From DAOPZC01 sp035353175 (GTDB lineage: Bacteria; Verrucomicrobiota; Kiritimatiellia; RFP12; UBA1067): a DNA stretch of 64,000 bases. Shown here piece by piece: positions 1 to 8,228 of the stretch; position 1 is the first letter of the stretch, and every line of letters starts with the position of its first letter. The notes below the pieces were generated by a model. It made no database searches. It saw only the letters and a program-made list of their open reading frames with translations, and was not told the DNA's origin. A program made the translations under genes and the position numbers. The stretch is taken from the NCBI GenBank assembly GCA_035353175.1, contig DAOPZC010000001.1, forward strand, positions 62,001-126,000, read 5' to 3'.

Positions 1-1373
1 AACCCCAGGCGCGTGAGATCGGAGGGCGTGCACCAGCGCGCGTGGCCCTCCAGCACCTTCTGCTTGACGGCCTCGTCGTTGACCGCCTCGCTCGCGAGCT
101 GCTCGACGCAGGCCCAGACCAGGTCGCGCTCCGCCTTCGGCCGCCGCGCCACGCCCTCGGTCATGCTGTAGAAATGCTTGTGCGCCTGGAACACCGGCTT
201 CATGCCCGGCCGCGCGGCGGGAAACGGCATGATGCCCACCATGTCCGGCGGCAGGTTCAGGTCGCGCGTCAGCTGCTCCACCAGCTCGGCGCCGGAGAAG
301 AGCGCCACCACCTCGCCCTGCGCGAAGAGCTGCGGCAGGTCTTGCGTCAGGCGCGGCAGCGCGCGCACCACGCCCTTGATCACGTCGGCCTCCTTGAAGG
401 CGACCGCGCGGCCGTCCGGCAGCGTGACGCGGCCCGCGGCCAGGTCCGCCGGCGTCAGGTCGACGGGCGCCTGCGTCTGCGGGTCACGGATCCACGGCGA
501 CCACGCGAGGCGGTGAAAAAAGCCCGCGGCCCCGATCGCCTCTTCCGAGTCGAAGTTCGCCTGCCACGTGCCCGCGGCCTTCGAAAGGTCCTCGCCGGTG
601 TCCGGCGCGAGGAAGCGCGTCTCCTCCATCGCGAAGCGGTAACGCTTGCCGGTGGTCGGCGAGACGCGCACGTTCACGACCGGCGAGCCGCCCGCGGCCT
701 GCATCCACGGCAGCCAGCCCCACGGGCGGTTCTCCGCGCCGAACGCGCGCTGGCCGCGCTGGACCTTGGCGCCCGCGACCTGCTTGCCGGGAAACGTCAG
801 CCGCTGGCACCAGCGGTAAAATTCGTCCCACGTGGCGGGGATGTACTCGGGGTCGACCCCCGCCTGCCGCACGAGGTCCTTGCGGTAGACGATGCCGTAG
901 TACCAGATGCCCGCCATCGGCACGCCGTAGACCTTGCCGTCACGGGTGGCCACCTGCCGCCAGAGCGGCGGCACGTTCTTCCAGCCCGGCCAGCGCGCTT
1001 CGCCGTCGCTGATCTGGCCGTCGCCGTCGGCGTCGTCGCCGATCCACTCGTTGAGCGGACAGGTGAACCCCTGCTCGATGTCGTGCCGGATGATGTGGAA
1101 CCAGCAGAAATAGATGTCGGGGGCCGTGCCGCCCGCGAGCGACAGCATGAACGGCGCGCGTCCGCCCGCGCCGGGCAGCGAGAGGCCGCCCCACTTCTGC
1201 GGGTTGAGCCGCGGCTCCTGCTGCGCGAACTTCAGGATCTGGCGCGTGACCGGCCCCTCCGGAAGGTCGGGGTCGTACCCCTGCAGGAAGGTGACCGTGA
1301 CCGGCTCCGCGCCGGCGGCGGCGCCGCACCCGCACGCCAGAAAAAAAAGAGAGAGAATCCGCTTCACGCCCAT
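1..1373 (-). CDS. ABC transporter extracellular solute (sugar)-binding protein, 3' end cut by window
   Basis: The reading frame stays open from 1373 to the window edge, giving at least 457 residues, so the C-terminus is missing. The N-terminus (MGVKRILSLFFLACGCG) is a signal peptide with cysteines where a lipoprotein cleavage site could fall. The body looks like a family 1 solute-binding protein: GGTAPDIYFCWF near residue 75, GVPMAGIWYYGIVYRKD near 140 and TWDEFYRWCQRL near 170 are typical of periplasmic sugar-binding proteins. It also has an EF-hand-like DDADGDGQISDGE stretch near residue 110. An alternative ATG lies 12 bases upstream (1385). It sits 27 bases after the pyruvyl transferase on the same strand, so co-transcription is possible, but no permease genes are visible. 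The sugar specificity cannot be read from the sequence. Confidence 0.8.
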   Translation of the reverse strand, partial: MGVKRILSLFFLACGCGAAAGAEPVTVTFLQGYDPDLPEGPVTRQILKFAQQEPRLNPQKWGGLSLPGAGGRAPFMLSLAGGTAPDIYFCWFHIIRHDIEQGFTCPLNEWIGDDADGDGQISDGEARWPGWKNVPPLWRQVATRDGKVYGVPMAGIWYYGIVYRKDLVRQAGVDPEYIPATWDEFYRWCQRLTFPGKQVAGAKVQRGQRAFGAENRPWGWLPWMQAAGGSPVVNVRVSPTTGKRYRFAMEETRFLAPDTGEDLSKAAGTWQANFDSEEAIGAAGFFHRLAWSPWIRDPQTQAPVDLTPADLAAGRVTLPDGRAVAFKEADVIKGVVRALPRLTQDLPQLFAQGEVVALFSGAELVEQLTRDLNLPPDMVGIMPFPAARPGMKPVFQAHKHFYSMTEGVARRPKAERDLVWACVEQLASEAVNDEAVKQKVLEGHARWCTPSDLTRLG

Positions 1374-1400
1374 GCCGCGAAACATACCGCACCCGCGCCG

Positions 1401-2585
1401 CTAAAGCAAGCGGAGAGCGTCTTCGAGAAAGCCCAACGACCGGCATCGGTCGTTCTCGATTTCACGCCAGACCGCCGCGTAGTCCGGCGTTGCGGGTTCG
1501 AACGCTTGCCCCGTCACGTCCTCTTCGAGCACGCCGCCGATTCCGTAGCGCTCCGCGAAGTCTTTCATGCGCGCCGCCATGCCGGCGCGCTGCGCGGAAC
1601 TGTTGATGAAGATTTTGACCGGTTTCCGGAAGAGGCAGCTGAACTGAAGCGCGTGGAACGAGTCGGAGACCACGGCGGCGGCATGGGCCAGATCGGTCAG
1701 GAACTCTTGCGGCCCCGCGCCGCAGCAGACTTTCACGTGCGGCATCCGGAACAGGCGTCTTCTGAAAAGCCAGCCGCGCAGTCCCTTTTGGCTGTAGAGA
1801 TGTTGCAGCTCAACATAGAGGTGGACCGTTTCCCGACGACGCGCGAGGGCTTTCACCAGCTCCGCGCACTTTCCGGTATCGCCCAGCCAATAGCAGACCG
1901 TAAACGGTCCGCCTTCCGGCCGTGGGCCGAGCTGCTGCCGCCATGCGCGCTCGGACAGCAGCAGCGTGGGATCGAGGACCCAGTGGGCCTCGCGGCCGAT
2001 CCACTGCTTGACCAGCGCCACGCCTTCCTTCTCGCGGACGCCGATCGCGGCGAACCTGCCGATGCCGTCTTGATATTCCCGCAAAAACGCGTCGGGCAGC
2101 GCGGTGAAGCCGAAGCTCGCCGCATAGGCGACGCGCCGGATCGACGCGTCCACCTGCCCCAGCAAGAAAGGGTTGGGCTTTCCGTGGAATCCGTAATGCC
2201 ACACCTGATCGCTGCCGACGACGAGCGCCGCATAGCCGGTGATGCCCTCCAGCTCCTTGGCGGAGCGGTAGGCGACCGCCGAGAGCGCGATGTTCTCCTT
2301 GATGAACCGGATGGTCCGCCGGTGCCGCGCGATGTCGCTGCGGACATAATAGGCGCCGCGTTTCAGCAGGAACCCGGCGGCGCGCGTCATGCGCCGCAGC
2401 CAAGACCTGGACGGGTCGAAGAAGTAGCCGTTGAGGCGCGCGTTGCGGGGCGCGAGCCAGTAATCGACGACCTCGGCGTCATAGCCTTTGTCGCGAAGGA
2501 CGCGCTGCAGCGCGAACGCCTGGAGGACGCCCCCATAGTTCAGCTGGTTCTGCAGCGTCAGGATTCCGATTTTCCGGGCAGCCAT
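1401..2585 (-). CDS. Polysaccharide pyruvyl transferase family protein
   Basis: 394 residues. The start (KIGILTLQNQLNYGGVLQAF) with the NYGGVLQ motif is the hallmark of the polysaccharide pyruvyl transferase family (PF04230; CsaB/WcaK-like), which transfers pyruvate from PEP to sugars as ketals on exopolysaccharides or wall polymers. Further family features are VVGSDQVWHYGF near residue 120 and VVSDSFHALQFSCLFRKPV near 310, matching the usual SxRxH/SDSFHA region. It lies 28 bases downstream of an Fe-S protein of the FrhB type, a partner often seen in capsule clusters. The protein is cytoplasmic, with no signal peptide. The acceptor sugar is unknown. The family call is secure; the exact reaction is inference. 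Confidence 0.85.
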   Translation of the reverse strand: MAARKIGILTLQNQLNYGGVLQAFALQRVLRDKGYDAEVVDYWLAPRNARLNGYFFDPSRSWLRRMTRAAGFLLKRGAYYVRSDIARHRRTIRFIKENIALSAVAYRSAKELEGITGYAALVVGSDQVWHYGFHGKPNPFLLGQVDASIRRVAYAASFGFTALPDAFLREYQDGIGRFAAIGVREKEGVALVKQWIGREAHWVLDPTLLLSERAWRQQLGPRPEGGPFTVCYWLGDTGKCAELVKALARRRETVHLYVELQHLYSQKGLRGWLFRRRLFRMPHVKVCCGAGPQEFLTDLAHAAAVVSDSFHALQFSCLFRKPVKIFINSSAQRAGMAARMKDFAERYGIGGVLEEDVTGQAFEPATPDYAAVWREIENDRCRSLGFLEDALRLL

Positions 2586-2613
2586 AATAAATAGGGTCCC
2601 CTTCCCTTCTGCG

Positions 2614-3798
2614 TCACGTGGCGGGCGCGTCCAGCCTGCGGCGGCGGAAAAACGCGCGCAGCCGCCGGGAGAGCGAGGGGCGAAGCAGGCGACGGATCAG
2701 CGTGCTAACGGGACCGTTCTCCAGCCGGGCAAAAAAAGCGTCTCGATTCTTGTGCCCGACGAACGACCGGTAGATCGCCGCGTTCTTGAGCCGCGCATCG
2801 GCGTAGTCGGATTCGGCCCAGATCGCCGCTTCTCCGCCCACGCCGCTCCGCAGCGCCTTCACCCTTTCGCATCCTGCGGGCGTCGTCGCCAGGACCAGGG
2901 ACGTGCCTTTATCGTCGTCCATCGCGGGAAACTTGTCGCGCACTTTCCAGTAGTCGGCGATCGTGATATCGGCTCCGCTTCGCAGCTCGCGGAACGCGCA
3001 TCCGCTGCAAGAGGGCCGGTTGTAGAGGCCTTTAACGAAGCCTTGCAGGTAGGGGTCTTGGCCGTGGGGTGCCCGATACGTCTGGCCGTTCCCGAAGACG
3101 ACCGACAAGGCATAGTTCGCCCAGCCGCCGAGTTTGTCTCTGAACACGATCTGCGTGGCCGACGCGCCGTGGCGCGCTTCCAGCTCCTGCTTGTACAGGG
3201 CGAACACTTTCGGAGAGGGGGTGGCGAAACAGACCACGTCCACGCACAGCAAATGCCGCACGTCCGCGTCGCTGACGCGCCGCGACTCGGCCAGAAACGA
3301 TCTTAAGCCGGCGATCTGGCACGGGGTCCCCGAAAAGAGAACCTCCCGTCCGGTCGCGAGCTGTCCCGCGACCTGCTGAAAGACATCGCCCAGATCGCTC
3401 TGGACATATTTAGCTCCCCGCAGATCCGCCAGTTCCACCTCGTTTTCCGCCGCCGTGTGGACGACCCGGAAGTCGTGGCTCCAGCCGGCTCCGAAAACGA
3501 TTCCTCCGGTGGAGAAGACCTGCCGGGCGAGGAGGGTGAAGATCCCGCCCGACGAACTGCGCATGCGGACGGACTCGTCCCGGTTGATGGCGGCATGGAC
3601 GGAGAAGGGCTCGCGGGGGGGCGCGCGGCGAAGCACGGGACAGGCCTTTTCACACACTCCGCAGCGCGTGCAGAGCGCGTCATCTACAACGGGATAGCCA
3701 AACCCCTCGCCGTCCTCCGCCATGCGGATCGCCGAAGCGGGGCAGACGGCAAAACACGCGGTGCATCCGCTACACAGATTTTTAGGCGCCAATCGCAT
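2614..3798 (-). CDS. Coenzyme F420 hydrogenase/dehydrogenase beta-subunit-like Fe-S protein (polysaccharide cluster type)
   Basis: 394 residues. Two N-terminal 4Fe-4S motifs are visible, CSGCTACFAVCP (about residues 9-20) and CTRCGVCEKACP (about 43-54). An FrhB-like N/C domain follows, with RSSSGGIFTLLA near 80, FSGTPCQIAGLR near 155 and CSGCAFRELRSGADITIADYW near 260. In bacteria, proteins of this architecture next to pyruvyl transferases are common in exopolysaccharide loci, where their redox role is undefined. True F420 use is doubtful here. A good promoter ends 9 bases before the ATG (3808-3836), so this gene and the pyruvyl transferase behind it probably form their own transcript with almost no 5' leader. 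Confidence 0.82.
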   Translation of the reverse strand: MRLAPKNLCSGCTACFAVCPASAIRMAEDGEGFGYPVVDDALCTRCGVCEKACPVLRRAPPREPFSVHAAINRDESVRMRSSSGGIFTLLARQVFSTGGIVFGAGWSHDFRVVHTAAENEVELADLRGAKYVQSDLGDVFQQVAGQLATGREVLFSGTPCQIAGLRSFLAESRRVSDADVRHLLCVDVVCFATPSPKVFALYKQELEARHGASATQIVFRDKLGGWANYALSVVFGNGQTYRAPHGQDPYLQGFVKGLYNRPSCSGCAFRELRSGADITIADYWKVRDKFPAMDDDKGTSLVLATTPAGCERVKALRSGVGGEAAIWAESDYADARLKNAAIYRSFVGHKNRDAFFARLENGPVSTLIRRLLRPSLSRRLRAFFRRRRLDAPAT

Positions 3799-3807
3799 TG
3801 TGCTGGA

Positions 3808-3836
3808 ATAGTAGCGAACTTACGGACGAGGCACAA
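3808..3836 (-). promoter_or_regulatory. Sigma-70-type promoter for the Fe-S protein/pyruvyl transferase pair
   Basis: Reading the minus strand, TTGTGC (3836-3831) and TACTAT (3813-3808) are separated by 17 bases. The ATG begins 9 bases after the -10 box, so the predicted mRNA has only about 3 leader bases. No Shine-Dalgarno sequence is present, consistent with that reading. Confidence 0.5.
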
Positions 3837-3878
3837 GGGCCCTTCGCGCCGGGGGGACCGTTCCGCGTGCACCGGGGC

Positions 3879-4610
3879 TTAGCGCCAGGCCTCTTGCACC
3901 CAGCGTACGGGAGGGATGCTTTTATAGATCTTCTTGTACCACGGCGCGACCCATTGTCCGCTCGCCAATTCCTCGGGTGCCGGGTGTCCCGTGCAGACCA
4001 CGATTTTCGCGTCTTTGAATTGGCGCGGCTGCAGGAACAGGCGCAGCGGCCACGGGTGCAGGCAGTGGACCTTGAATTGCTTGATCCAGCCGTCGGGCCA
4101 GAAGTCCATGCTTTTGATGGTGTTCGAAATGAAGGTCTGCGAGTTGCTGTAGGTGTCCCGCATCGCCTGCGGGTCCGACAGCAGCCGCTCCAGCACCTCG
4201 GGATGCGAGCCCACAACGAAGCGGAAGATCGACGTGTTGCCGATCCGCCGATCCATCGTCGTATAGTTGCGCATGACCATGTAGTCCGACTGTCCCGGAT
4301 AGGTGAAAAAATCGTCCAGCGAGCCCGTGATGATGATGTCGAGGTCGAGGAAGAGGCACTCGCCCGTGAGGTCCGCCACCTCGTTTGCCCACAGCGAAAC
4401 TTTGCGCCAGCCGCCGTATTTCATGTGGCGCGGCAGGTCCAGCATGGGGCACGGACGGGTCTCCACGGCCGGATCGATTCCCTCCGGGTCGTCGGTCAGG
4501 CAGTAAAGCTTAAACGGCGGCGTGATGTTCCTCGCGATCATCCGGTACAGCCGGTTGACGTAGTCCGCCGAATACACTTGGCCCCACTTCATGCACACGA
4601 TCTGCTTCAT
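3879..4610 (-). CDS. Glycosyltransferase-like protein (GT-A type, DxD)
   Basis: 243 residues from the ATG at 4610, which is preceded by a strong AGGAG nine bases upstream; a longer frame to 4718 overlaps the upstream gene and is unlikely. The protein opens with KQIVCMKWGQVYSADYVNRL and contains CLFLDLDIIITGSLDDFF near residue 90. This is the DxD-containing nucleotide-sugar and metal site arrangement of GT8/GT32-like or capsule-type transferases. No signal peptide or membrane segment is evident. It follows the YrbL-like gene by 23 bases and is probably co-transcribed with it. The donor and acceptor sugars are unknown. Confidence 0.7.
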   Translation of the reverse strand: MKQIVCMKWGQVYSADYVNRLYRMIARNITPPFKLYCLTDDPEGIDPAVETRPCPMLDLPRHMKYGGWRKVSLWANEVADLTGECLFLDLDIIITGSLDDFFTYPGQSDYMVMRNYTTMDRRIGNTSIFRFVVGSHPEVLERLLSDPQAMRDTYSNSQTFISNTIKSMDFWPDGWIKQFKVHCLHPWPLRLFLQPRQFKDAKIVVCTGHPAPEELASGQWVAPWYKKIYKSIPPVRWVQEAWR

Positions 4611-4633
4611 CACAAATACTCCTGTTGCCCGCT

Positions 4634-5323
4634 TCAGTTCGCGGGAAGCGCGGCTTTCATTCCGGGCATCCGCCCGCCGAACGGGATCTCGCGCAGCCGC
4701 TTGAGATAGCGGGCACACCGCCGCCGCACCTTGCAGCGGACATACGGTTTGATGTAAGAGAGCCCCGGCACCAAAGCCCGTCCCTGTGGCTCAAAATCGA
4801 CGATCCGCAAACGAAACCCGTCCGGCCCGAGCCACTGCACCATGACGTTGGGCGGATCGTAAAAGCAGACCGCGTGATCGGCCAGCCGCGAAAACAAGCG
4901 CTCCGCCTCCTCATAAAGCCGCTGCCGCATCCGCGCATCCCGGGCGCGCTCCATCTCGGCGATCACCCGCCGGATCGGCGTCCCGTCCGCGTTCTCGATC
5001 AGGCTTTCGACGATGCCCCATCCGCGTTCGCGCGAATAGACCGGCCGGAGCACCTCGGGAAAGGCCGCGAACAAGTCGGCGGGCAGACGCTTGCGCAGGG
5101 TTTCGTGGTAGCGCCACTCTTGGCAGTTGGCGTTGGAAAACCGCACGAACCGCGCCAAAAAAATGTGCAAACGCACGCCCCAGGTCGTCTTGTGCGTGTA
5201 TTCCGACGGCAGGCGGTAAAATTTCACGCAGAACGGCTGGCCCGAGATCCGAAAGCATTTGCGCCGGCTCCCTTCGCCCAGCAAAACAAGGCTTTGGGCA
5301 TCCCTTTCCGCGTCAAAATTCAT
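4634..5323 (-). CDS. yrbL: YrbL-family kinase-like protein
   Basis: 229 residues. The opening GEGSRRKCFRI and CVKFYR resemble the nucleotide-binding loop and lysine of the PhoP-regulatory-network protein YrbL family (PF10707), a protein-kinase-like fold. HAVCFYDPPNVMVQWLG (about 160-176) stands in for the catalytic HxDxxxxN region, with N retained but the usual D altered. RLRIVDFEPQG supplies a DFE metal-binding motif like DFG. Similar proteins occur in lipopolysaccharide and capsule loci, possibly acting as sugar kinases. A promoter ends 7 bases before the start, predicting a leaderless transcript. It is the first gene of the minus-strand glycan block. The substrate is unknown. Confidence 0.72.
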   Translation of the reverse strand: MNFDAERDAQSLVLLGEGSRRKCFRISGQPFCVKFYRLPSEYTHKTTWGVRLHIFLARFVRFSNANCQEWRYHETLRKRLPADLFAAFPEVLRPVYSRERGWGIVESLIENADGTPIRRVIAEMERARDARMRQRLYEEAERLFSRLADHAVCFYDPPNVMVQWLGPDGFRLRIVDFEPQGRALVPGLSYIKPYVRCKVRRRCARYLKRLREIPFGGRMPGMKAALPAN

Positions 5324-5330
5324 GGGGTGA

Positions 5331-5359
5331 ACTTAACACACTCCCGCAGGAGCCTTCAA
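5331..5359 (-). promoter_or_regulatory. Promoter predicting a leaderless yrbL-like transcript
   Basis: On the minus strand TTGAAG (5359-5354), a 17-base spacer and TTAAGT (5336-5331) precede the ATG at 5323 by exactly 7 bases. A start site 7 bases after the -10 would be the A of the ATG itself. No Shine-Dalgarno is present. Confidence 0.55.
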
Positions 5360-5394
5360 GAGCGAAGTCGTTCCGTGCCGGGATGAAAAGGGAG

Positions 5395-5423
5395 TTGGCT
5401 AAAATCCCCTAACGTGCTATTTT
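5395..5423 (+). promoter_or_regulatory. Promoter of the ech hydrogenase operon
   Basis: TTGGCT (5395-5400), a 17-base spacer and TATTTT (5418-5423) lie 23 bases before the chosen ATG of echA at 5447. The box is surrounded by an unusually AT-rich patch. The same TTGGCT -35 hexamer recurs before msrBA (35203). It is back to back with the yrbL-like promoter. Confidence 0.55.
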
Positions 5424-5446
5424 TAAAACTTTTTTGCGGGAAAACT

Positions 5447-7342
5447 ATGAGCGGTTTTATTTTTTTGCTGGTTGTGTTCCCTTTCCTGCTGGCGGGCCTT
5501 CTTCTCGCCACGGGGTCGAATCGCATCCGGCGCCTGATCGTCGGCGTCGGCGTCACGGGCGTCATGCTCGGCGCGTTGTGTCTGGCCTTGCCGGGCGTGC
5601 CGGAGAGCGTGACGCGACTGCCCGTTGCCCCCGAACTTGTGACCCGGGCGATGCTGGTCGCCGAGGCGCTCATCACGCTCTACCTGCTCGGGCTCAGCGT
5701 GCGCCTCCGCCAGCCACTCCTCGCCGCGTTGGTGTTGGCCCAGTCCGCGCTCCTGCTGCCGCTGGAGCTGGGCGGTGGACATCATGTGGCGGTCGCCCGC
5801 TATCTGGGCCATGACCAATTCTCGGTCATTCTGGCGCTCATCATCGGTGTGGTCGGAGGCCTCGTCTGCCTGTATGCGCTCGACTACATGCAGGAGTTCC
5901 ACGTCACGCACCATCCCGACTTGCGCGACGGGCGACGCGGCTTCTTCGCGGTCCTCTTCCTCTTCTTGGGCGCGATGTTCGGTCTGGTCTTCTCCAACAC
6001 CCTGCTCTGGGTCTACTTTTTCTGGGAGGTCACCTCGCTGTGCTCGTATTGGCTGATCGGGTACAAGGGCACGGAAGAGTCCAAGCGCAACGCCCTCCGC
6101 GCGCTGCTGATGAACATGGCGGGCGGGCTCGGTTTCGCGGTGGCGCTCTTCGTCCTGATCCGCGGCGGCGGCCCGGTCGAGATCGACCGGCTGGTCGTGT
6201 CGACGCCCGCGCTGGTGCTGTTGCCGGCGTCGCTGCTCGCCTTCGCGGGCCTCACCAAATCGGCGCAGCTGCCCTTCTCCTCATGGCTGCTGGGGGCGAT
6301 GGTCGCGCCGACCCCCGTCTCCGCGCTGCTCCACTCCAGCACGATGGTCAACGCCGGCGTCTACCTGATCCTGCGCGTCGCCCCCGTCCTGCAGGGCACG
6401 GCGGCGGGCCTGCTGATCGCGCTGGTCGGCGCGCTCACGTTCCTGGTCGCCTCCCTCGCCGCCATCGGCGCGAGCGACGCCAAGAAGGTGCTGGCCTATT
6501 CGACCGTCGCGAACCTCGGACTGATCGTCCTCTGCGGCGGCATCGGCACCCACGAAGCGGTTTGGGCCGGCGTGTTGCTCATCGTTTTCCACGCCATCGC
6601 GAAGGGCCTGCTTTTCCTCTGCGTCGGCGTGGTGGAGCACAAAATCGGCAGCCGCAACATCAACGACATGTCCGGTCTGGTCCTCAAGATGCCGCGCCTC
6701 GCCGTGATGCTCCTGATCGGCATGGCGGGCATGTTCCTGGCGCCGTTCGGCATGCTGATCAGCAAATACGCGGTGCTCCGCGCCGTCCTGGACTCCGCGC
6801 CGCTGATGGCGGTCTTCATCGTTTTCGGAAGCGCGGCGACGCTCTTCTTCTGGATCAAGTGGATGGGGTGTCTGCTCGTCGTCACGCGGCCGTATGAGAA
6901 CGTCGAGAAAAACATTGGCCGGGGCAAGTGGACGGCCCTGTATTCGCTCTCCGCGCTGACGTTCGGCACCTGCATGCTCTTCCCGCTGATTTCGACCTGC
7001 CTGATCGAGCCGTACATCCGGACGCAGTACCATCTCGCCCAGTTCACCCCCATGAGCGAAGGCAACATCATCCTCATGGTCATCATGCTGGCGCTGGTTG
7101 CGCTTTTCCCGCTCAGCTTCCTCAACTACGGGCGCAACGTGAAGGTCATCGACCCCTATCTGGGCGGCGCCAACGCGGAGGACGGCAGCCGGTTCAACGG
7201 GGCGCTCGGCGCCACGCGCGAGATGTCGATGCAGAACTATTATCTTTCCGAGATGTTGCCGGAAGCCAAGATGATGAGGGCCGGCGTGATCATGGCCTGC
7301 GCCTTGCTGGCGGGCCTGCTGGTGAAGGTGGTGGTGTCATGA
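5447..7342 (+). CDS. echA: Ech-type hydrogenase membrane subunit EchA (NuoL/antiporter-like)
   Basis: 631 residues from ATG 5447; a GTG frame begins at 5414 but lies inside the promoter. The protein is almost entirely hydrophobic, with well over a dozen predicted membrane helices. It contains the proton-pumping antiporter signature of NuoL/NuoM/MrpA proteins: LLWVYFFWEVTSLCSYWLIG near residue 185, the key glutamate in WEVTS, AFAGLTKSAQLPFSSWLLGAM near 265 with the essential lysine, and TPVSALLHSSTMVNAGVYL near 290. The length matches EchA of group 4 energy-converting hydrogenases rather than NuoL. It is the first gene of a six-gene operon with echB overlapping by four bases. It should couple ferredoxin oxidation and H2 formation to ion translocation. 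Confidence 0.9.
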   Translation: MSGFIFLLVVFPFLLAGLLLATGSNRIRRLIVGVGVTGVMLGALCLALPGVPESVTRLPVAPELVTRAMLVAEALITLYLLGLSVRLRQPLLAALVLAQSALLLPLELGGGHHVAVARYLGHDQFSVILALIIGVVGGLVCLYALDYMQEFHVTHHPDLRDGRRGFFAVLFLFLGAMFGLVFSNTLLWVYFFWEVTSLCSYWLIGYKGTEESKRNALRALLMNMAGGLGFAVALFVLIRGGGPVEIDRLVVSTPALVLLPASLLAFAGLTKSAQLPFSSWLLGAMVAPTPVSALLHSSTMVNAGVYLILRVAPVLQGTAAGLLIALVGALTFLVASLAAIGASDAKKVLAYSTVANLGLIVLCGGIGTHEAVWAGVLLIVFHAIAKGLLFLCVGVVEHKIGSRNINDMSGLVLKMPRLAVMLLIGMAGMFLAPFGMLISKYAVLRAVLDSAPLMAVFIVFGSAATLFFWIKWMGCLLVVTRPYENVEKNIGRGKWTALYSLSALTFGTCMLFPLISTCLIEPYIRTQYHLAQFTPMSEGNIILMVIMLALVALFPLSFLNYGRNVKVIDPYLGGANAEDGSRFNGALGATREMSMQNYYLSEMLPEAKMMRAGVIMACALLAGLLVKVVVS

Positions 7343-8217
7343 GTCCGTGGTGGCGCGTTCTGATTTATCTGGTGGCGGCCCCGCTGTTGGGAGGCCTGCT
7401 GGCCGGCCTCGACCGCCGGATTTCGGCCCGCATGCAGGCGCGTCTCGGTCCCCCGCTGCTGCAGCCGTTCTACGACGTGGCCAAACTGTGGAGCAAGGAG
7501 CGCCTCGTCGTCCGCCGCTCCCAAAATTTCTACATCCTCTTCTTTTTCCTGCTGACGGTCTTCACGGGCGCGCTCTTTTTCGGCGGCTCCGACCTGCTGC
7601 TGGTGTTCTTCGCATTGACGCTCTCGGGCATCTTCTTCGTGCTCGGCGCGTACAAGGCGAGTTCGCCCTACAGCTTCGTCGGCGCCTCGCGCGAGCTGAT
7701 CCAGATGATGGCCGACGAACCGGCCATCCTCCTGACCGCCGTCGGCATGTATATGGTGACGCACACGTTCTCCGTCCATGAGATCGCCGCCCAGCAGACG
7801 ATGCCGGTGCTGCTGCTGCCCGGCGTTTTCTTCGCGCTGATGTACGTGATGGAGATCAAGTTCCGCAAGTCCCCCTTTGACCTTTCCTCCTCGCATCACG
7901 CGCATCAGGAGCTGGTGCGCGGCATCGCGACCGAGTTCGCGGGCCCCACGCTGGCGCTGATCGAGGTTGCGCACTGGTACGAGAACGTCATGCTGCTCGG
8001 CTGGATTTTCCTTTTCTTCAGCATCCACTGGGCCGTCGGCCTGGCGTTCACCGCGCTGTCGTTCTTCCTGCTGGTGGTGGTCGACAATGTGTGCGCCCGC
8101 GTCAAGTGGCAGTTCGTGCTGCGCAGCGCGTGGCGCGTGACGCTGGTCCTCGGCTGCGGCAACATCCTGCTGCTCTGGCTGTTGGAAATGTTCGGGATCT
8201 TGAAACTGAATCAGTAG
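7339..8217 (+). CDS. echB: Ech-type hydrogenase membrane subunit EchB (NuoH-like)
   Basis: 292 residues. The ATG at 7339 overlaps the echA stop (ATGA), implying translational coupling. It is a NuoH/HycD/EchB family integral membrane protein: DRRISARMQARLGPPLLQPFYDVAKLWSKE (residues about 22-50) carries the conserved RxQxRxGP and the Q-chamber-like loop, and EIKFRKSPFDLSSSHHAHQEL near 175 matches the conserved KxPFDxxxxxxAxxELV loop. The role is to anchor the catalytic subunits and link the hydrogenase module to the ion-pumping arm. Confidence 0.92.
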   Translation: MSPWWRVLIYLVAAPLLGGLLAGLDRRISARMQARLGPPLLQPFYDVAKLWSKERLVVRRSQNFYILFFFLLTVFTGALFFGGSDLLLVFFALTLSGIFFVLGAYKASSPYSFVGASRELIQMMADEPAILLTAVGMYMVTHTFSVHEIAAQQTMPVLLLPGVFFALMYVMEIKFRKSPFDLSSSHHAHQELVRGIATEFAGPTLALIEVAHWYENVMLLGWIFLFFSIHWAVGLAFTALSFFLLVVVDNVCARVKWQFVLRSAWRVTLVLGCGNILLLWLLEMFGILKLNQ

Positions 8218-8228
8218 GAATTGCCCCC

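Noticed and set aside
42..2594. 850-codon plus-strand open frame
   Set aside because: It is antisense to the solute-binding and pyruvyl transferase genes; its Arg/Ala/Leu-rich composition reflects the GC3-rich coding of the other strand, and it has no recognisable domain.
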